Of a DNA stretch of 64,000 nucleotides, positions 53,254-61,523 are shown one piece after another. The notes beneath the pieces are model-generated. The model saw only the letters and a list, made by a program, of their open reading frames with translations. It ran no database searches and was not told the DNA's origin. Location of the stretch: contig JABWCL010000009.1 in NCBI GenBank assembly GCA_013360295.1, positions 56,199 through 120,198 on the forward strand, written 5' to 3'. The DNA comes from Ignavibacteriaceae bacterium. Lineage in GTDB: Bacteria > Bacteroidota > Ignavibacteria > Ignavibacteriales > Ignavibacteriaceae. Within the stretch, counting starts at the first letter, position 1; every line of letters begins with the position of its first letter. Both the position numbers and the translations under genes were made by a program.

Positions 53254-53934
53254 CTACTTAAGATCGCCTTTTTCAAGATGTCGTACCAGGTGTGCACGTT
53301 CAGCCGCATGGGGATCGTGGGTAACCATCACGATGGTTTTCTTAAATTCTTTGTTTAATCTCTCCATTAACAGCAATATTTCTTCGGCAGACTTCCTGTC
53401 CAGGTCACCGGTGGGTTCATCCGCAACAAGCAGGAGCGGATCGGTAACTATCGCACGGGCAATAGCCACACGCTGTTCCTGACCACCGGATAATTGTTTG
53501 GGATAATGAGTCATTCTGTCACCCAATCCTACGATTCCAAGTGCTGTTTCCACGTGTCTCTTTCTGTCCTTCTTATTCAGCGATGTCAGAAGGAGCGGAA
53601 GTTCAACATTTTCATAAGCGGTAAGCACCGGGATGAGATTGTAGAACTGAAAGATAAAGCCAATGGTATTGGCTCTCCACTTGGCAAGTGCGGATTCATT
53701 AAGTGTTGCAATGTTTGTCCCTGCGATTGTCAGACTCCCTTTTGAAGGTTTGTCAATTCCCGCGATAAGGTTAAGCAGTGTTGTTTTTCCGGAACCGGAT
53801 GGCCCCATTAAAGCAAGGAATTCTCCTTCACTTACATCAAACGAAATATCATTCAGGACAGGAGTCTCGATACTCCCCCTGAAATAGGATTTTTGAATAT
53901 TTCGTAATTCGATAATATTATTTGCTTCACTCAT
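53254..53934 (-). CDS. ABC transporter ATP-binding protein (MacB/LolD type)
   Basis: 226 residues, a complete single nucleotide-binding domain. '[19 protein letters not shown]' is Walker A, '[15 protein letters not shown]' is the signature (with E where Q is usual), '[12 protein letters not shown]' is Walker B with catalytic Glu, and '[12 protein letters not shown]' holds the switch His. It powers the two FtsX-type permeases encoded downstream. LolD-like enzymes share these features, but the neighbouring HlyD-type adaptor favours an efflux pump over lipoprotein release. Confidence 0.93.
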   Translation of the reverse strand: MSEANNIIELRNIQKSYFRGSIETPVLNDISFDVSEGEFLALMGPSGSGKTTLLNLIAGIDKPSKGSLTIAGTNIATLNESALAKWRANTIGFIFQFYNLIPVLTAYENVELPLLLTSLNKKDRKRHVETALGIVGLGDRMTHYPKQLSGGQEQRVAIARAIVTDPLLLVADEPTGDLDRKSAEEILLLMERLNKEFKKTIVMVTHDPHAAERAHLVRHLEKGDLK

Positions 53935-53955
53935 AAAATTCTCTGTTTATTATTA

Positions 53956-55137
53956 TTAATCTTTTATTTCCATTCCCTCGGTCACCGAACTGTCGGGAGA
54001 TTCCAAAATTCTGTCCCCATCACTGATACCGGAAACAATTTCAAAACTTGTTCCCGTTCTCTCGCCAAGTGTAACCTTCTGCTTCATGGTCTTCCCTGAA
54101 ACAACTTTGTAAACAAACGAGTTACCATTTTCTGTGATAATTGCTGAAACCGGCACAAATATGGCAGTCTTCTCCTCTCTGAGTGAGCGCGTAGACGCTT
54201 GTGATAAAAACTGAACTTTTGCGCTCATTTCAGGCAGGACTTTACTATCGTATTCCTTAAATCCGATTTTCACTAACACAGTCGCTTTTGCCCTGTCAGC
54301 AGTGGGTACAATTTTCGCGACATAGCCCGGATACTTAATGTTCGGATAAGCATCCAGAGCGATTGTGCAATCCTGGTTGGGTTTGATTTTCTGTATATTA
54401 GACTCAGATACGTCCGCCTCTACCTGCAGTGATGTCATATCAGCAATGGTAACAACCGCCGCGCGCGAAGAAGCGCTGGCCGCAAAAGGAGCAACCACTT
54501 CGCCGACATCCGCGTTTTTTGTGAGTACTGTTCCGTTAAACGGCGCCCTAATAAGCGTATTCTCGAGGGAAACCTCGGAAGCAAGAACAATAGCCTTCGC
54601 AACTTCAATCGAAGCCTTCACCCTTTTCAACCTTGCGTCAGCCGCATCGTGCTCAACCTGAGTGCCTGAACCTGTTTTCAGGAGTTCCCTGCTCCGGTTA
54701 TAACTATTTTCAGCATCAGTCAGCTCGGCTTCACTAAGTGAAAGATTTGCTTTTGCCTGAGCTAACTGGGCTTTAATGTCTTCATCTTCAATTCTCGCGA
54801 TGATTTGCCCTTTATAGACCTGGTCTCCCTCAACAACACCGAGGAAAACCAATCTCCCGGTTCCTTTTGAGGCTACAGAAGCTTTTCGCTGGGCAACAAC
54901 ATAGCCACTCGCTGCCAGGACCGCTTCCTCTTCCCCTCCCGAGGATGAAGAAGAGTAAACAGTAATTACTTTTGCGTCAAGTTTATCAGCCCCGCTTCCG
55001 GTAAGCATCCATATCGCGATAATAGCGAGCAGCACAATTATTAATGCTATAATGATGTACCTTGCCTTTGAGTTATTTCCTGACCCTGAATCTCTCTTTA
55101 TTCTGAGAGAATTAAGGTCCGCGCTTTTTACTTGCAT
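53956..55137 (-). CDS. RND/MacA-type periplasmic adaptor subunit
   Basis: 393 residues. A transmembrane anchor lies near residues 27-46. A split lipoyl/barrel-sandwich domain ('GRLVFLGVVEGDQVYKGQ' and 'APFNGTVLTKNADVGEVV') flanks an alpha-helical hairpin (~115-175) that would reach an outer-membrane channel. A beta-barrel and membrane-proximal domain follow. It bridges the inner-membrane ABC permeases to a TolC-like protein, which is not in this window. It is the first gene of the efflux operon, and the promoter probably lies in the 183 bp shared with the divergent T9SS gene. A serine-rich stretch follows the anchor. Confidence 0.92.
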   Translation of the reverse strand: MQVKSADLNSLRIKRDSGSGNNSKARYIIIALIIVLLAIIAIWMLTGSGADKLDAKVITVYSSSSSGGEEEAVLAASGYVVAQRKASVASKGTGRLVFLGVVEGDQVYKGQIIARIEDEDIKAQLAQAKANLSLSEAELTDAENSYNRSRELLKTGSGTQVEHDAADARLKRVKASIEVAKAIVLASEVSLENTLIRAPFNGTVLTKNADVGEVVAPFAASASSRAAVVTIADMTSLQVEADVSESNIQKIKPNQDCTIALDAYPNIKYPGYVAKIVPTADRAKATVLVKIGFKEYDSKVLPEMSAKVQFLSQASTRSLREEKTAIFVPVSAIITENGNSFVYKVVSGKTMKQKVTLGERTGTSFEIVSGISDGDRILESPDSSVTEGMEIKD

Positions 55138-55320
55138 ATATCTTAGAAATTATTTTTTGGTGACAAAAATACTGATTAGCTTCGGTAAGCATAATTCCGT
55201 TTGATAAACGGTGAAATATTCTGACCGGCGGAAACATTTTTTATTCCGGCAAAAAAACAATTACTTCTAAATGTTTTATTTCAATATATTTAACTATTGA
55301 ATATCCTGAAAGAGTTCCTG

Positions 55321-58300
55321 ATGACAAAATTATTTTTTCTTATTATTGCACTTCTGAATGTGAACCTGGCGCAGTCCATCAGCCTGCCGGTAGTGCAACC
55401 CGGTTTTGGAGTTTCGCCATACAAAAATGAACAGATTAGAAAAATAGCTTTTGTGCCAGATGTCACAGCAACATTAAACCTCCCATCACCCCAATCCTTT
55501 GTGCCCACGAAGCCAACTATCATCACTTTTTACGCTCTTCCCAATGGAAATACAACAGATCATACTGTCGGGAAAATTCTCCAGACCGGCGATGATTGGC
55601 ACTATGACATACAACATATCGGTGCGCAGACCAGATTCGTAAGGGAAAAAGATACAAGCCGAAATTATATTACTATTTATCTGGAAAATGCACAAAAAAG
55701 CTGGCCCGCCTGGAGGAGTCAGTACCCGAACAATGCAACGATAATCAATTCAATTATTGACACACTTCGCAATATGTTTGGCACTACGGGTACGACCGTC
55801 CATCTTAGCGGTCACTCCGGCGGAGGTTCGTTTATTTTCGGATATCTCAATTCAGTAACTGCTATACCTTCATTTATTAAAAGGATTACTTTTCTCGACA
55901 GCAATTACGGATATGATGATTCTTATGGCCCCAAATTTGTCAACTGGTTAAATTCATCGGCTGAAAATTACCTTTGCGTTCTGGCATATAACGACAGTGT
56001 TGCTCTCTATAACGGGCAGCCAATCGTTTCTCCCACAGGAGGGACGTGGTACAGAAGCAAAATGATGCAGCGATATCTGGCAAACCATTACACCTTCCAG
56101 GAATCGGTTGATACTGTTTTTATAAAGTACTGGACGGCTAACGGACGAATACGTTTCTTCCTTAAGCAAAATCCGCTCAGGATTATTCTGCACACGGTCC
56201 AGGTAGAACTTAACGGGTTCATTCAGTGTACATTTTCAGGATCCGAGAATGAAGGCATAGGTTACACATATTACGGCCAGAGAGCATATTCCAGCCTGAT
56301 TCAGCCGCATGTTTATTATCCAAGAGGTATAAATATTCCTCCCCGCCCTCCCGGAAGTATGACGGGCTCACAATTTATGAATTTCGTAATGAATATGACT
56401 TTTGCCCAGAGAGAGGCAGAAATATTGAAGGAACTGAATAAGGGCAACATACCCCAGTTTATGCGATCGGCGAAAAGGATTAATACAACTTTCAATGATG
56501 CCCAGGGAAGAAGTTATTCGGTAGGCTACGATGTATTGCCGGATTACCTGGCTATAGGTTCTGATTCCGACTATTGCAGAATTCCTATGGGTCCGCTGAC
56601 CGCCCAGAGAATTGCTGATTTTTACGGTGCTACAATGCCCACATCAAAACTTGTAGATAATATCTACCTGAAGTCTGAACTGAAGCTGGCGCCGGTTACT
56701 TACGCCCCTGTGGGAAATCAGAATGAGTTAGTACCCAAATTTATCGAACATAACAACGCGATTGAAAACCAGAGGATTAGTGCAGGCGCGCCCTTAGGGA
56801 CACTGATCGGCGGGACTAAAAAGGATGTTGTTATCAGCAATAAAATCACTGATCCTGCCAGGCCAAATCACGTCTGTATCTATGGATGGCATTCGCTGAA
56901 TGGACAACCGATACAACCCCTGACCAACATACATGTAAATACTTATGTGGATTACAGTCACGGTGTCAGATACATTAACAATCAGGTAACACTTGATACT
57001 TCTCTTGTTGACATCCGTTTGATTTTACAGGATCCGTTGAAGTACGCGATCTTCAGTAATGAATCCGGACCGATGGTCCAACCAAGCTACCTCTCCGACA
57101 CAAGCCGTCCTGCTGTTCCAAAAAGTTTTGGAATTAGATCACACCCGGGCGGATCTATCAGATTGGATGTACCTTCAGACAGTAATGTTACCAAGTACAG
57201 AGTTCTTTATGGTAAATCAGGGACTGCTTTCACCGATACAGTTGAACTTACTCCTCAGAATCTGATTCTTTCGGGACTGGAAAGTGATTCTCTTTACTTC
57301 TTCAAGATCGCTTCCAATAACGCAAACGGTTATTCAGTAAATTCAGAACTATTGGCGGCAACGGCGGGTATCTCATCCTCAAACAAATCTCTGATCGTTC
57401 ACGCTTTCGATCGTGCAACAACCGGTAACGGTTATGACTTCATTCGATTCATTGCAAAGGGAATCCACCTGAGCGGCGGCAAGATCGAATCCTGTTCGAA
57501 CGAAGCTGTAACCAGTGGCACATTCAACCTAAATGATTTTGACAGGGTGTACTGGATTCTGGGGGATGAAAGTACTGTCGACGAAACATTTAACACCACG
57601 GAACAAATCAAAGTTATTTCTTACCTGCGGAGCGGTGGTAATTTTTTTGTTTCCGGGAGTGAGATTGGCTGGGACCTTGACTCCAAGGGAACCACTGCTG
57701 ATAAAGAATTCATAAGGTCGTATCTTAAGTGCTATTTTGTAGCGGACGCTCCGAATAATACTGCAGGCAGTATCTACAGGGCTGAAGGTGTAAATGAAAT
57801 TAACTGGCAGGGACTCGTAACTCACTGGTTCGATGACGGAACCCACGGCACTATAAATGTTCGCTGGCCGGATGTTCTTCGCCCAATAAACGGCGGAACG
57901 GGTTTTATGAAATATTATGGATATGATACACTAAATGGTTTTGCAGGAATTTATTTCAGTGGTATCTTTCCGGGTGGAACTGTACCCGGTAGTGTTATCG
58001 TTTTAGGTTATCCGATTGAAACTGTTTATCCCGAAATCACCAGGAATTATTTGATGTCTAAAATTTCCGTTTTTTTTGATAATATCTCTCCTGTTCGTGA
58101 GTCTCAAACTCAGAGCGGAGTGGACTATCAATTAATGCAGAATTTTCCTAATCCCTTTAATTACAGCACAAGCATTAAATATGAACTGAAAGAGGATGCA
58201 TCCGTTTCCCTGATGATTTATAACTCGCTCGGAGAGATAATTTACAATTCCGGTGAAGCCGCTAAGCACCGCGGTCGGCACGAACTGGAAGTAAAAATGG

Positions 58301-58401
58301 ATGAATACCCCTCAGGCGTTTACTTTTACCAAATAAAGGCCAACGCGATAGGCAATAAAGACTTCTTCGTCTCAACTAAAAAGATGCTGCTCGTTAAGTA
58401 A
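55321..58401 (+). CDS. T9SS-secreted esterase-like multidomain protein
   Basis: 1026 residues from the ATG at 55321, which is preceded by AAAGAG; an in-frame TTG 24 bp upstream is less likely. After the signal peptide (1-19), residues ~20-330 have an alpha/beta-hydrolase look with the nucleophile elbow 'LSGHSGGGSF' (Ser near 165). A region of unknown fold follows. A fibronectin III domain occupies ~600-685, and a glutamine-amidotransferase-like Rossmann domain ~690-915 ('GGNFFVSGSEIGWDL'). The C-terminal Por/T9SS sorting domain ('LMQNFPNPFNYSTSIKYE' to 'KKMLLVK') sends it to the surface. Some N-acetylmuramoyl-L-alanine amidase-like annotations exist for relatives, but no wall-binding motif is seen. 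The substrate is unknown. Confidence 0.82.
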   Translation: MTKLFFLIIALLNVNLAQSISLPVVQPGFGVSPYKNEQIRKIAFVPDVTATLNLPSPQSFVPTKPTIITFYALPNGNTTDHTVGKILQTGDDWHYDIQHIGAQTRFVREKDTSRNYITIYLENAQKSWPAWRSQYPNNATIINSIIDTLRNMFGTTGTTVHLSGHSGGGSFIFGYLNSVTAIPSFIKRITFLDSNYGYDDSYGPKFVNWLNSSAENYLCVLAYNDSVALYNGQPIVSPTGGTWYRSKMMQRYLANHYTFQESVDTVFIKYWTANGRIRFFLKQNPLRIILHTVQVELNGFIQCTFSGSENEGIGYTYYGQRAYSSLIQPHVYYPRGINIPPRPPGSMTGSQFMNFVMNMTFAQREAEILKELNKGNIPQFMRSAKRINTTFNDAQGRSYSVGYDVLPDYLAIGSDSDYCRIPMGPLTAQRIADFYGATMPTSKLVDNIYLKSELKLAPVTYAPVGNQNELVPKFIEHNNAIENQRISAGAPLGTLIGGTKKDVVISNKITDPARPNHVCIYGWHSLNGQPIQPLTNIHVNTYVDYSHGVRYINNQVTLDTSLVDIRLILQDPLKYAIFSNESGPMVQPSYLSDTSRPAVPKSFGIRSHPGGSIRLDVPSDSNVTKYRVLYGKSGTAFTDTVELTPQNLILSGLESDSLYFFKIASNNANGYSVNSELLAATAGISSSNKSLIVHAFDRATTGNGYDFIRFIAKGIHLSGGKIESCSNEAVTSGTFNLNDFDRVYWILGDESTVDETFNTTEQIKVISYLRSGGNFFVSGSEIGWDLDSKGTTADKEFIRSYLKCYFVADAPNNTAGSIYRAEGVNEINWQGLVTHWFDDGTHGTINVRWPDVLRPINGGTGFMKYYGYDTLNGFAGIYFSGIFPGGTVPGSVIVLGYPIETVYPEITRNYLMSKISVFFDNISPVRESQTQSGVDYQLMQNFPNPFNYSTSIKYELKEDASVSLMIYNSLGEIIYNSGEAAKHRGRHELEVKMDEYPSGVYFYQIKANAIGNKDFFVSTKKMLLVK

Positions 58402-59167
58402 CCGAGCCTGAGTTAAGGCTCGCTTCTTTTATCATTTCCTCCGCGAGTTCTTTACCAAGATACCTGTCTATTAGGCCGTGAATTATGTAAAGCAGCGGAG
58501 TAAGGACAACCGCAATAATGAACTTGTATATATAATTTACTATCCCGATCGCCAGCACAAGTTTAAGTTCCCAGCCTGCACCAATATAGAACGCAATAAA
58601 TAGCACAACAAAACTATCAATAAACTGTGACACCAGAGTGGAGCCTGTCGCACGAACCCAGATCTTCGAATTACCTGTTTTCCTCTTTAATAAATGGAAT
58701 ACTGTAACGTCCACTAATTGCCCGATAAGGAATGCTACAAGCGATCCGGCTATTATCCACATTCCCTGGCCAAAAATGGTATTAAATGCAGTGTTCATAT
58801 TGATGGTTCCACCCGCAGCTTCTCTTGTGATCCAGAAATCAGCAGGCACAAGATTGATGGACAGAAAGATCATGAGATATGAATACGAGATAAGTCCTGC
58901 GGCAGAGAACGACATGAACCTGACACCTGCTCTTCCAAAGTATTCATTTATAATATCCGTCATTATGAATACCACGGGCCATAGTAAAACACCTGCAGTC
59001 AGATTAAAGGATAAATTTTCAATGCCGAAGAGAGTAATATTGTAGGGTGTGATGCCAAGCGTTTTTTCCAGGGAAAATATTTTAACCCCGATAAATTCAG
59101 CTAGCATTGCGTTCGCCACGAAGAAAGCGCCGAGCATGTAAAAAAGTGTTGCTTTTTTATCTTTCAT
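58394..59167 (-). CDS. Queuosine precursor transporter (VUT/YhhQ family)
   Basis: 257 residues from the ATG at 59167 (a GTG directly upstream is also possible). About six hydrophobic segments are present. 'FFVANAMLAEFIGVKIF' is the family opening, and 'MTDIINEYFGRAGVRFMSF' is the hallmark VUT/YhhQ motif. 'GQLVDVTVFHLLKRKTG' and 'VSQFIDSFVVLFIAF' also match. In E. coli the homologue takes up preQ0/preQ1 for queuosine tRNA modification. No queuosine enzyme gene is present in this window. Its 3' end overlaps the convergent T9SS gene by 8 bp. Confidence 0.9.
   Translation of the reverse strand: MKDKKATLFYMLGAFFVANAMLAEFIGVKIFSLEKTLGITPYNITLFGIENLSFNLTAGVLLWPVVFIMTDIINEYFGRAGVRFMSFSAAGLISYSYLMIFLSINLVPADFWITREAAGGTINMNTAFNTIFGQGMWIIAGSLVAFLIGQLVDVTVFHLLKRKTGNSKIWVRATGSTLVSQFIDSFVVLFIAFYIGAGWELKLVLAIGIVNYIYKFIIAVVLTPLLYIIHGLIDRYLGKELAEEMIKEASLNSGSVT
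58403..58430 (+). terminator. Terminator of the T9SS esterase gene, inside the convergent gene
   Basis: CGAGCC pairs with GGCTCG around an 8-nt loop, followed on the plus strand by CTTCTTTT. It begins 2 bp after the T9SS stop and falls within the last codons of the queuosine-precursor transporter gene. The stem is short, so efficiency may be limited. Confidence 0.5.
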
Positions 59168-59181
59168 CACTTATTTTTTTG

Positions 59182-59898
59182 CTATTCTCTGCTAAAATCC
59201 TTCAGGATCACCTCAAGTTCATCCAGCATTTTCTCGTCGAGCGTGAAGGTAACATAATCAGCAAAATTATTCAAGATTACAAGTGAATTTATACTTGTGT
59301 CCCTGCTTTCAAGATTCGCGATTTTCCTCGATACATTGTGATTGAGTACCCGGATATCTTCATAGATATTTATCAATTCATTCATTTCCCAGTCCGGTGT
59401 TTCCCCTTTCTTCCAGCGTATATACTGATATAGCAAATAAAATGAGAGCGCCCTCACCTGAGTCTCCTCAAGTGTGGCAAATGGGAGATGGAAATTTAGC
59501 ATCGGTTTGAGTCTTCCCATTATAGGGCATCCGGAAGTTACCATTTTGATTCCAATCAGACTGCTGACCCCAGCCTGTAAAGAAGTATGTTTAAAGTAGC
59601 TTCTGTTTAATGTCGTCACATTTACATCAGCCTGCTCATATGAAGGGAAGTCCTTAAATTCATCTAGAATATCAACAAGATTGACAGCAACAGGGCAATA
59701 CTTATTTATTACCGGGTCAAGCGGGCAATGAGAGCATTTAAATTGTCCGAGTTTTGCCCAGTCAGGAGGCTCGGCAAGAGAAGTCCTTATTATACTCAGG
59801 GATGATTTATCAACCTTTAGAGTAAAATGCTTTTCAAGTCCGCTTTCGAACCGGAAGTGGTATTCAAAAATAAGTTCCGTTGCTGCTTTAGCTGGCAT
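59182..59898 (-). CDS. Cysteine-cluster protein of unknown function (DUF6901-like)
   Basis: 238 residues from the ATG at 59898, preceded directly by an in-frame TTG; no ribosome binding site is evident. No signal peptide or membrane segment. The N-terminal ~50 residues are beta-rich with a charged, ligand-like pattern, followed by the motif 'CSHCPLDPVINKYCPVA' (Cys at 55, 58, 68) and later 'TSGCPIMGRLKPML'. Four cysteines in a CxxC-x9-C plus C arrangement could bind zinc or an iron-sulfur cluster. It resembles proteins I recall under DUF6901, unverified. The rest is helical. It lies 12 bp upstream of the transporter gene and may share its transcript. Confidence 0.6.
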   Translation of the reverse strand: MPAKAATELIFEYHFRFESGLEKHFTLKVDKSSLSIIRTSLAEPPDWAKLGQFKCSHCPLDPVINKYCPVAVNLVDILDEFKDFPSYEQADVNVTTLNRSYFKHTSLQAGVSSLIGIKMVTSGCPIMGRLKPMLNFHLPFATLEETQVRALSFYLLYQYIRWKKGETPDWEMNELINIYEDIRVLNHNVSRKIANLESRDTSINSLVILNNFADYVTFTLDEKMLDELEVILKDFSRE

Positions 59899-60003
59899 CA
59901 AAAAAATTAATTATTGGACATAAATTCTATGAGAAATATACGGAAGAAACTTAATATATTAATGTCAGCAGACTTGTGTCCCCTGTTACATTATTAAAGT
60001 ATA

Positions 60004-60035
60004 CCCCCATAACGTAGTATCATACTTAATGGGGG
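60004..60035. repeat. Inverted repeat between two minus-strand genes
   Basis: CCCCCAT (60004-60010) and ATGGGGG (60029-60035) form a 7-bp stem with an 18-nt loop. On the plus strand TTTT follows; on the minus strand only TATACTTTAATA follows. It could be a weak terminator for the LiaF-like gene or an operator before the cysteine-cluster gene. The function is undecided. Confidence 0.35.
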
Positions 60036-60069
60036 TTTTGGGAGAAATACTTGCTTTTAGAAGAAGTTT

Positions 60070-60984
60070 TTAATTACGGACGATACTCAGATTTGAAAGC
60101 CCGCCATCCATCTGTAGAAATATTTTTTTGGGGGATTTATCAAAATTTTCTGTTCTCCAAAGGTCATCCGAAATCATTGTGAATCCCTGGATATTCTTTG
60201 TACTTAACGGGGAGTCAATCTTCAACTCAACGCCGGTCTCTTTTTTACACACAATTCTGATCGACGAGGCTCCTGTTTTAATGACTGCATCCATTTTTTC
60301 TTTAGCGGGTTCGCCTAAGAGCAAATCCAGAGAGACTGCGCCGGCTTTCAGATCCAGGTTATTTAGCTTAAGCTTTGAAAGATCAAAATACGCGGCGGCA
60401 GCGCCAATCTCAAGATCCAGGGCATAAGACGGTTTGGAATGCAAAACAATATCAATGTTGTTGTTTTTATCATCACTGTTCTCATCCAGGTTAATATTAT
60501 ACTCATTCATCATCATTTCCACGCGGGCGCTCTCCCCGCTTTTATCAAAATTAAATGTGTATAGTTCATTCAGCCTCTCCCCTTCCACGAGAATCAGATT
60601 GCTGTCCGCGGAGAATATTGAATAGCTGCCGGCGCCGGCACTTAGGTTAAAACTAACATTCTTAACATTTTCATCAGACGGGTGAATAAACTTTTCAACG
60701 ATAATCTCTCCCTTTTCCCTTCTGTGATGGAATTCGAAAAATCTTTTGGGCCCGCTCAACATACCAAAAATCGCAACTCCGGAAGCCACACCGGCAAGCC
60801 CGGCAAATACACTCTTCCAGTTCTGATTCTTAGAGATCATACTCAGACCAATGAATACGAAAATAAACGGCCAGAATTTTAACTGAGACGAAATGTCGAT
60901 TTCCGTCGCGAATGCTGATTCGATCAACCAAAGCACTCCCAGACTTATAAAAAGAGTACCCCAGAATATCTGTTTAGGTTTCAT
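60070..60984 (-). CDS. LiaF-like membrane protein with beta toast-rack domain
   Basis: 304 residues. Three or so hydrophobic segments in the first ~85 residues ('GTLFISLGVLWLIES', 'FWPFIFVFIGLSMIS', 'VFAGLAGVASGVAIFG') resemble the DUF5668/LiaI-LiaF membrane region. The rest (~110-304) is a repetitive beta region ('NLSAGAGSYSIF', 'EIGAAAAYFDLSKL', 'KAGAVSLDLLLG', 'MDGGLSNLSIVRN'), typical of the toast-rack domain found in LiaF and putative adhesins. LiaF-type proteins modulate envelope-stress two-component systems. Its ATG overlaps the pspC stop (ATGA), so it functions with the PspC protein upstream. Confidence 0.78.
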   Translation of the reverse strand: MKPKQIFWGTLFISLGVLWLIESAFATEIDISSQLKFWPFIFVFIGLSMISKNQNWKSVFAGLAGVASGVAIFGMLSGPKRFFEFHHRREKGEIIVEKFIHPSDENVKNVSFNLSAGAGSYSIFSADSNLILVEGERLNELYTFNFDKSGESARVEMMMNEYNINLDENSDDKNNNIDIVLHSKPSYALDLEIGAAAAYFDLSKLKLNNLDLKAGAVSLDLLLGEPAKEKMDAVIKTGASSIRIVCKKETGVELKIDSPLSTKNIQGFTMISDDLWRTENFDKSPKKIFLQMDGGLSNLSIVRN

Positions 60985-61403
60985 TGAAGTTCTTCTTTCT
61001 TAACGTTTCGTGATGAACTAATAATGAGCCATCCTCCGAATAACACAAGAATGGCCGGGAAAATCACATCGAAACTCAAAGTCGGGATCAGATTGTCTAT
61101 AAGCAAAAGACCTCCTATAATGACTAAAATTATACCAAGCCAGTTAAGCCTCGATCCTTCAGGTTTTACGACTGCGGTTTGCTCCACAGCCTGAGTGCTG
61201 TCAGGCATCGGGTAGAGCATCTCTTCTTTAGGTACTATTATCGCGCAAGTTATATAGATGATCAGACCTGCCCCGTGGAATACTGTCAGGAGAACGAAGC
61301 CTATTCTGACAAATACCGGGTCAATATCAAAGTACTCTGCTATCCCCCCGGCAACACCGGCGACAATTTTATTCTTTCGTGAACGATATAATTTTTTATC
61401 CAT
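60981..61403 (-). CDS. PspC-domain membrane protein
   Basis: 140 residues from the ATG at 61403, which has AAAGG 8 bp upstream; another ATG at 61418 is in frame. The PspC domain covers about 1-60: 'KLYRSRKNKIVAGVAGGIA', 'EYFDIDPVFVRIGFVLLT'. A second pair of hydrophobic segments ('WLGIILVIIGGLLLIDNLI', 'VLFGGWLIISSS') resembles the DUF5668 region that also starts the next protein. It is an inner-membrane stress sensor or effector. The shared DUF5668-like parts of the two adjacent proteins suggest they interact. No PspA or PspB is present here. Confidence 0.88.
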   Translation of the reverse strand: MDKKLYRSRKNKIVAGVAGGIAEYFDIDPVFVRIGFVLLTVFHGAGLIIYITCAIIVPKEEMLYPMPDSTQAVEQTAVVKPEGSRLNWLGIILVIIGGLLLIDNLIPTLSFDVIFPAILVLFGGWLIISSSRNVKKEELQ

Positions 61404-61495
61404 GACATTACCTTTCATTTTCTCAGTTGCAATCTATAACTATTTATCGCCGAACATTAAGTTTTATTAATAAATGGCTTTTAAAAAGGATGAAT

Positions 61496-61514
61496 GGTGA
61501 AAAAAATCTTCACC
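61496..61514 (-). terminator. Weak hairpin after the MATE gene
   Basis: GGTGAA pairs with TTCACC around a 7-nt loop, about 10 bp past the MATE stop. The downstream minus-strand sequence is ATTCATCCTTTTT, so the T run is offset. Possible terminator only. Confidence 0.3.
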
Positions 61515-61523
61515 GAAGGGATT

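Noticed and set aside
53254..53934. Assignment as LolD of the lipoprotein release system
   Set aside because: The neighbouring RND/MacA-type adaptor and MacB-type permeases favour efflux. The LolC/E-like permeases have no clear Lol features.
55197..55211. Palindrome CCGTTT-GAT-AAACGG in the divergent promoter region
   Set aside because: It is a six-base-pair half-site only. It could be an operator, but there is no second copy in the window and it may be chance.
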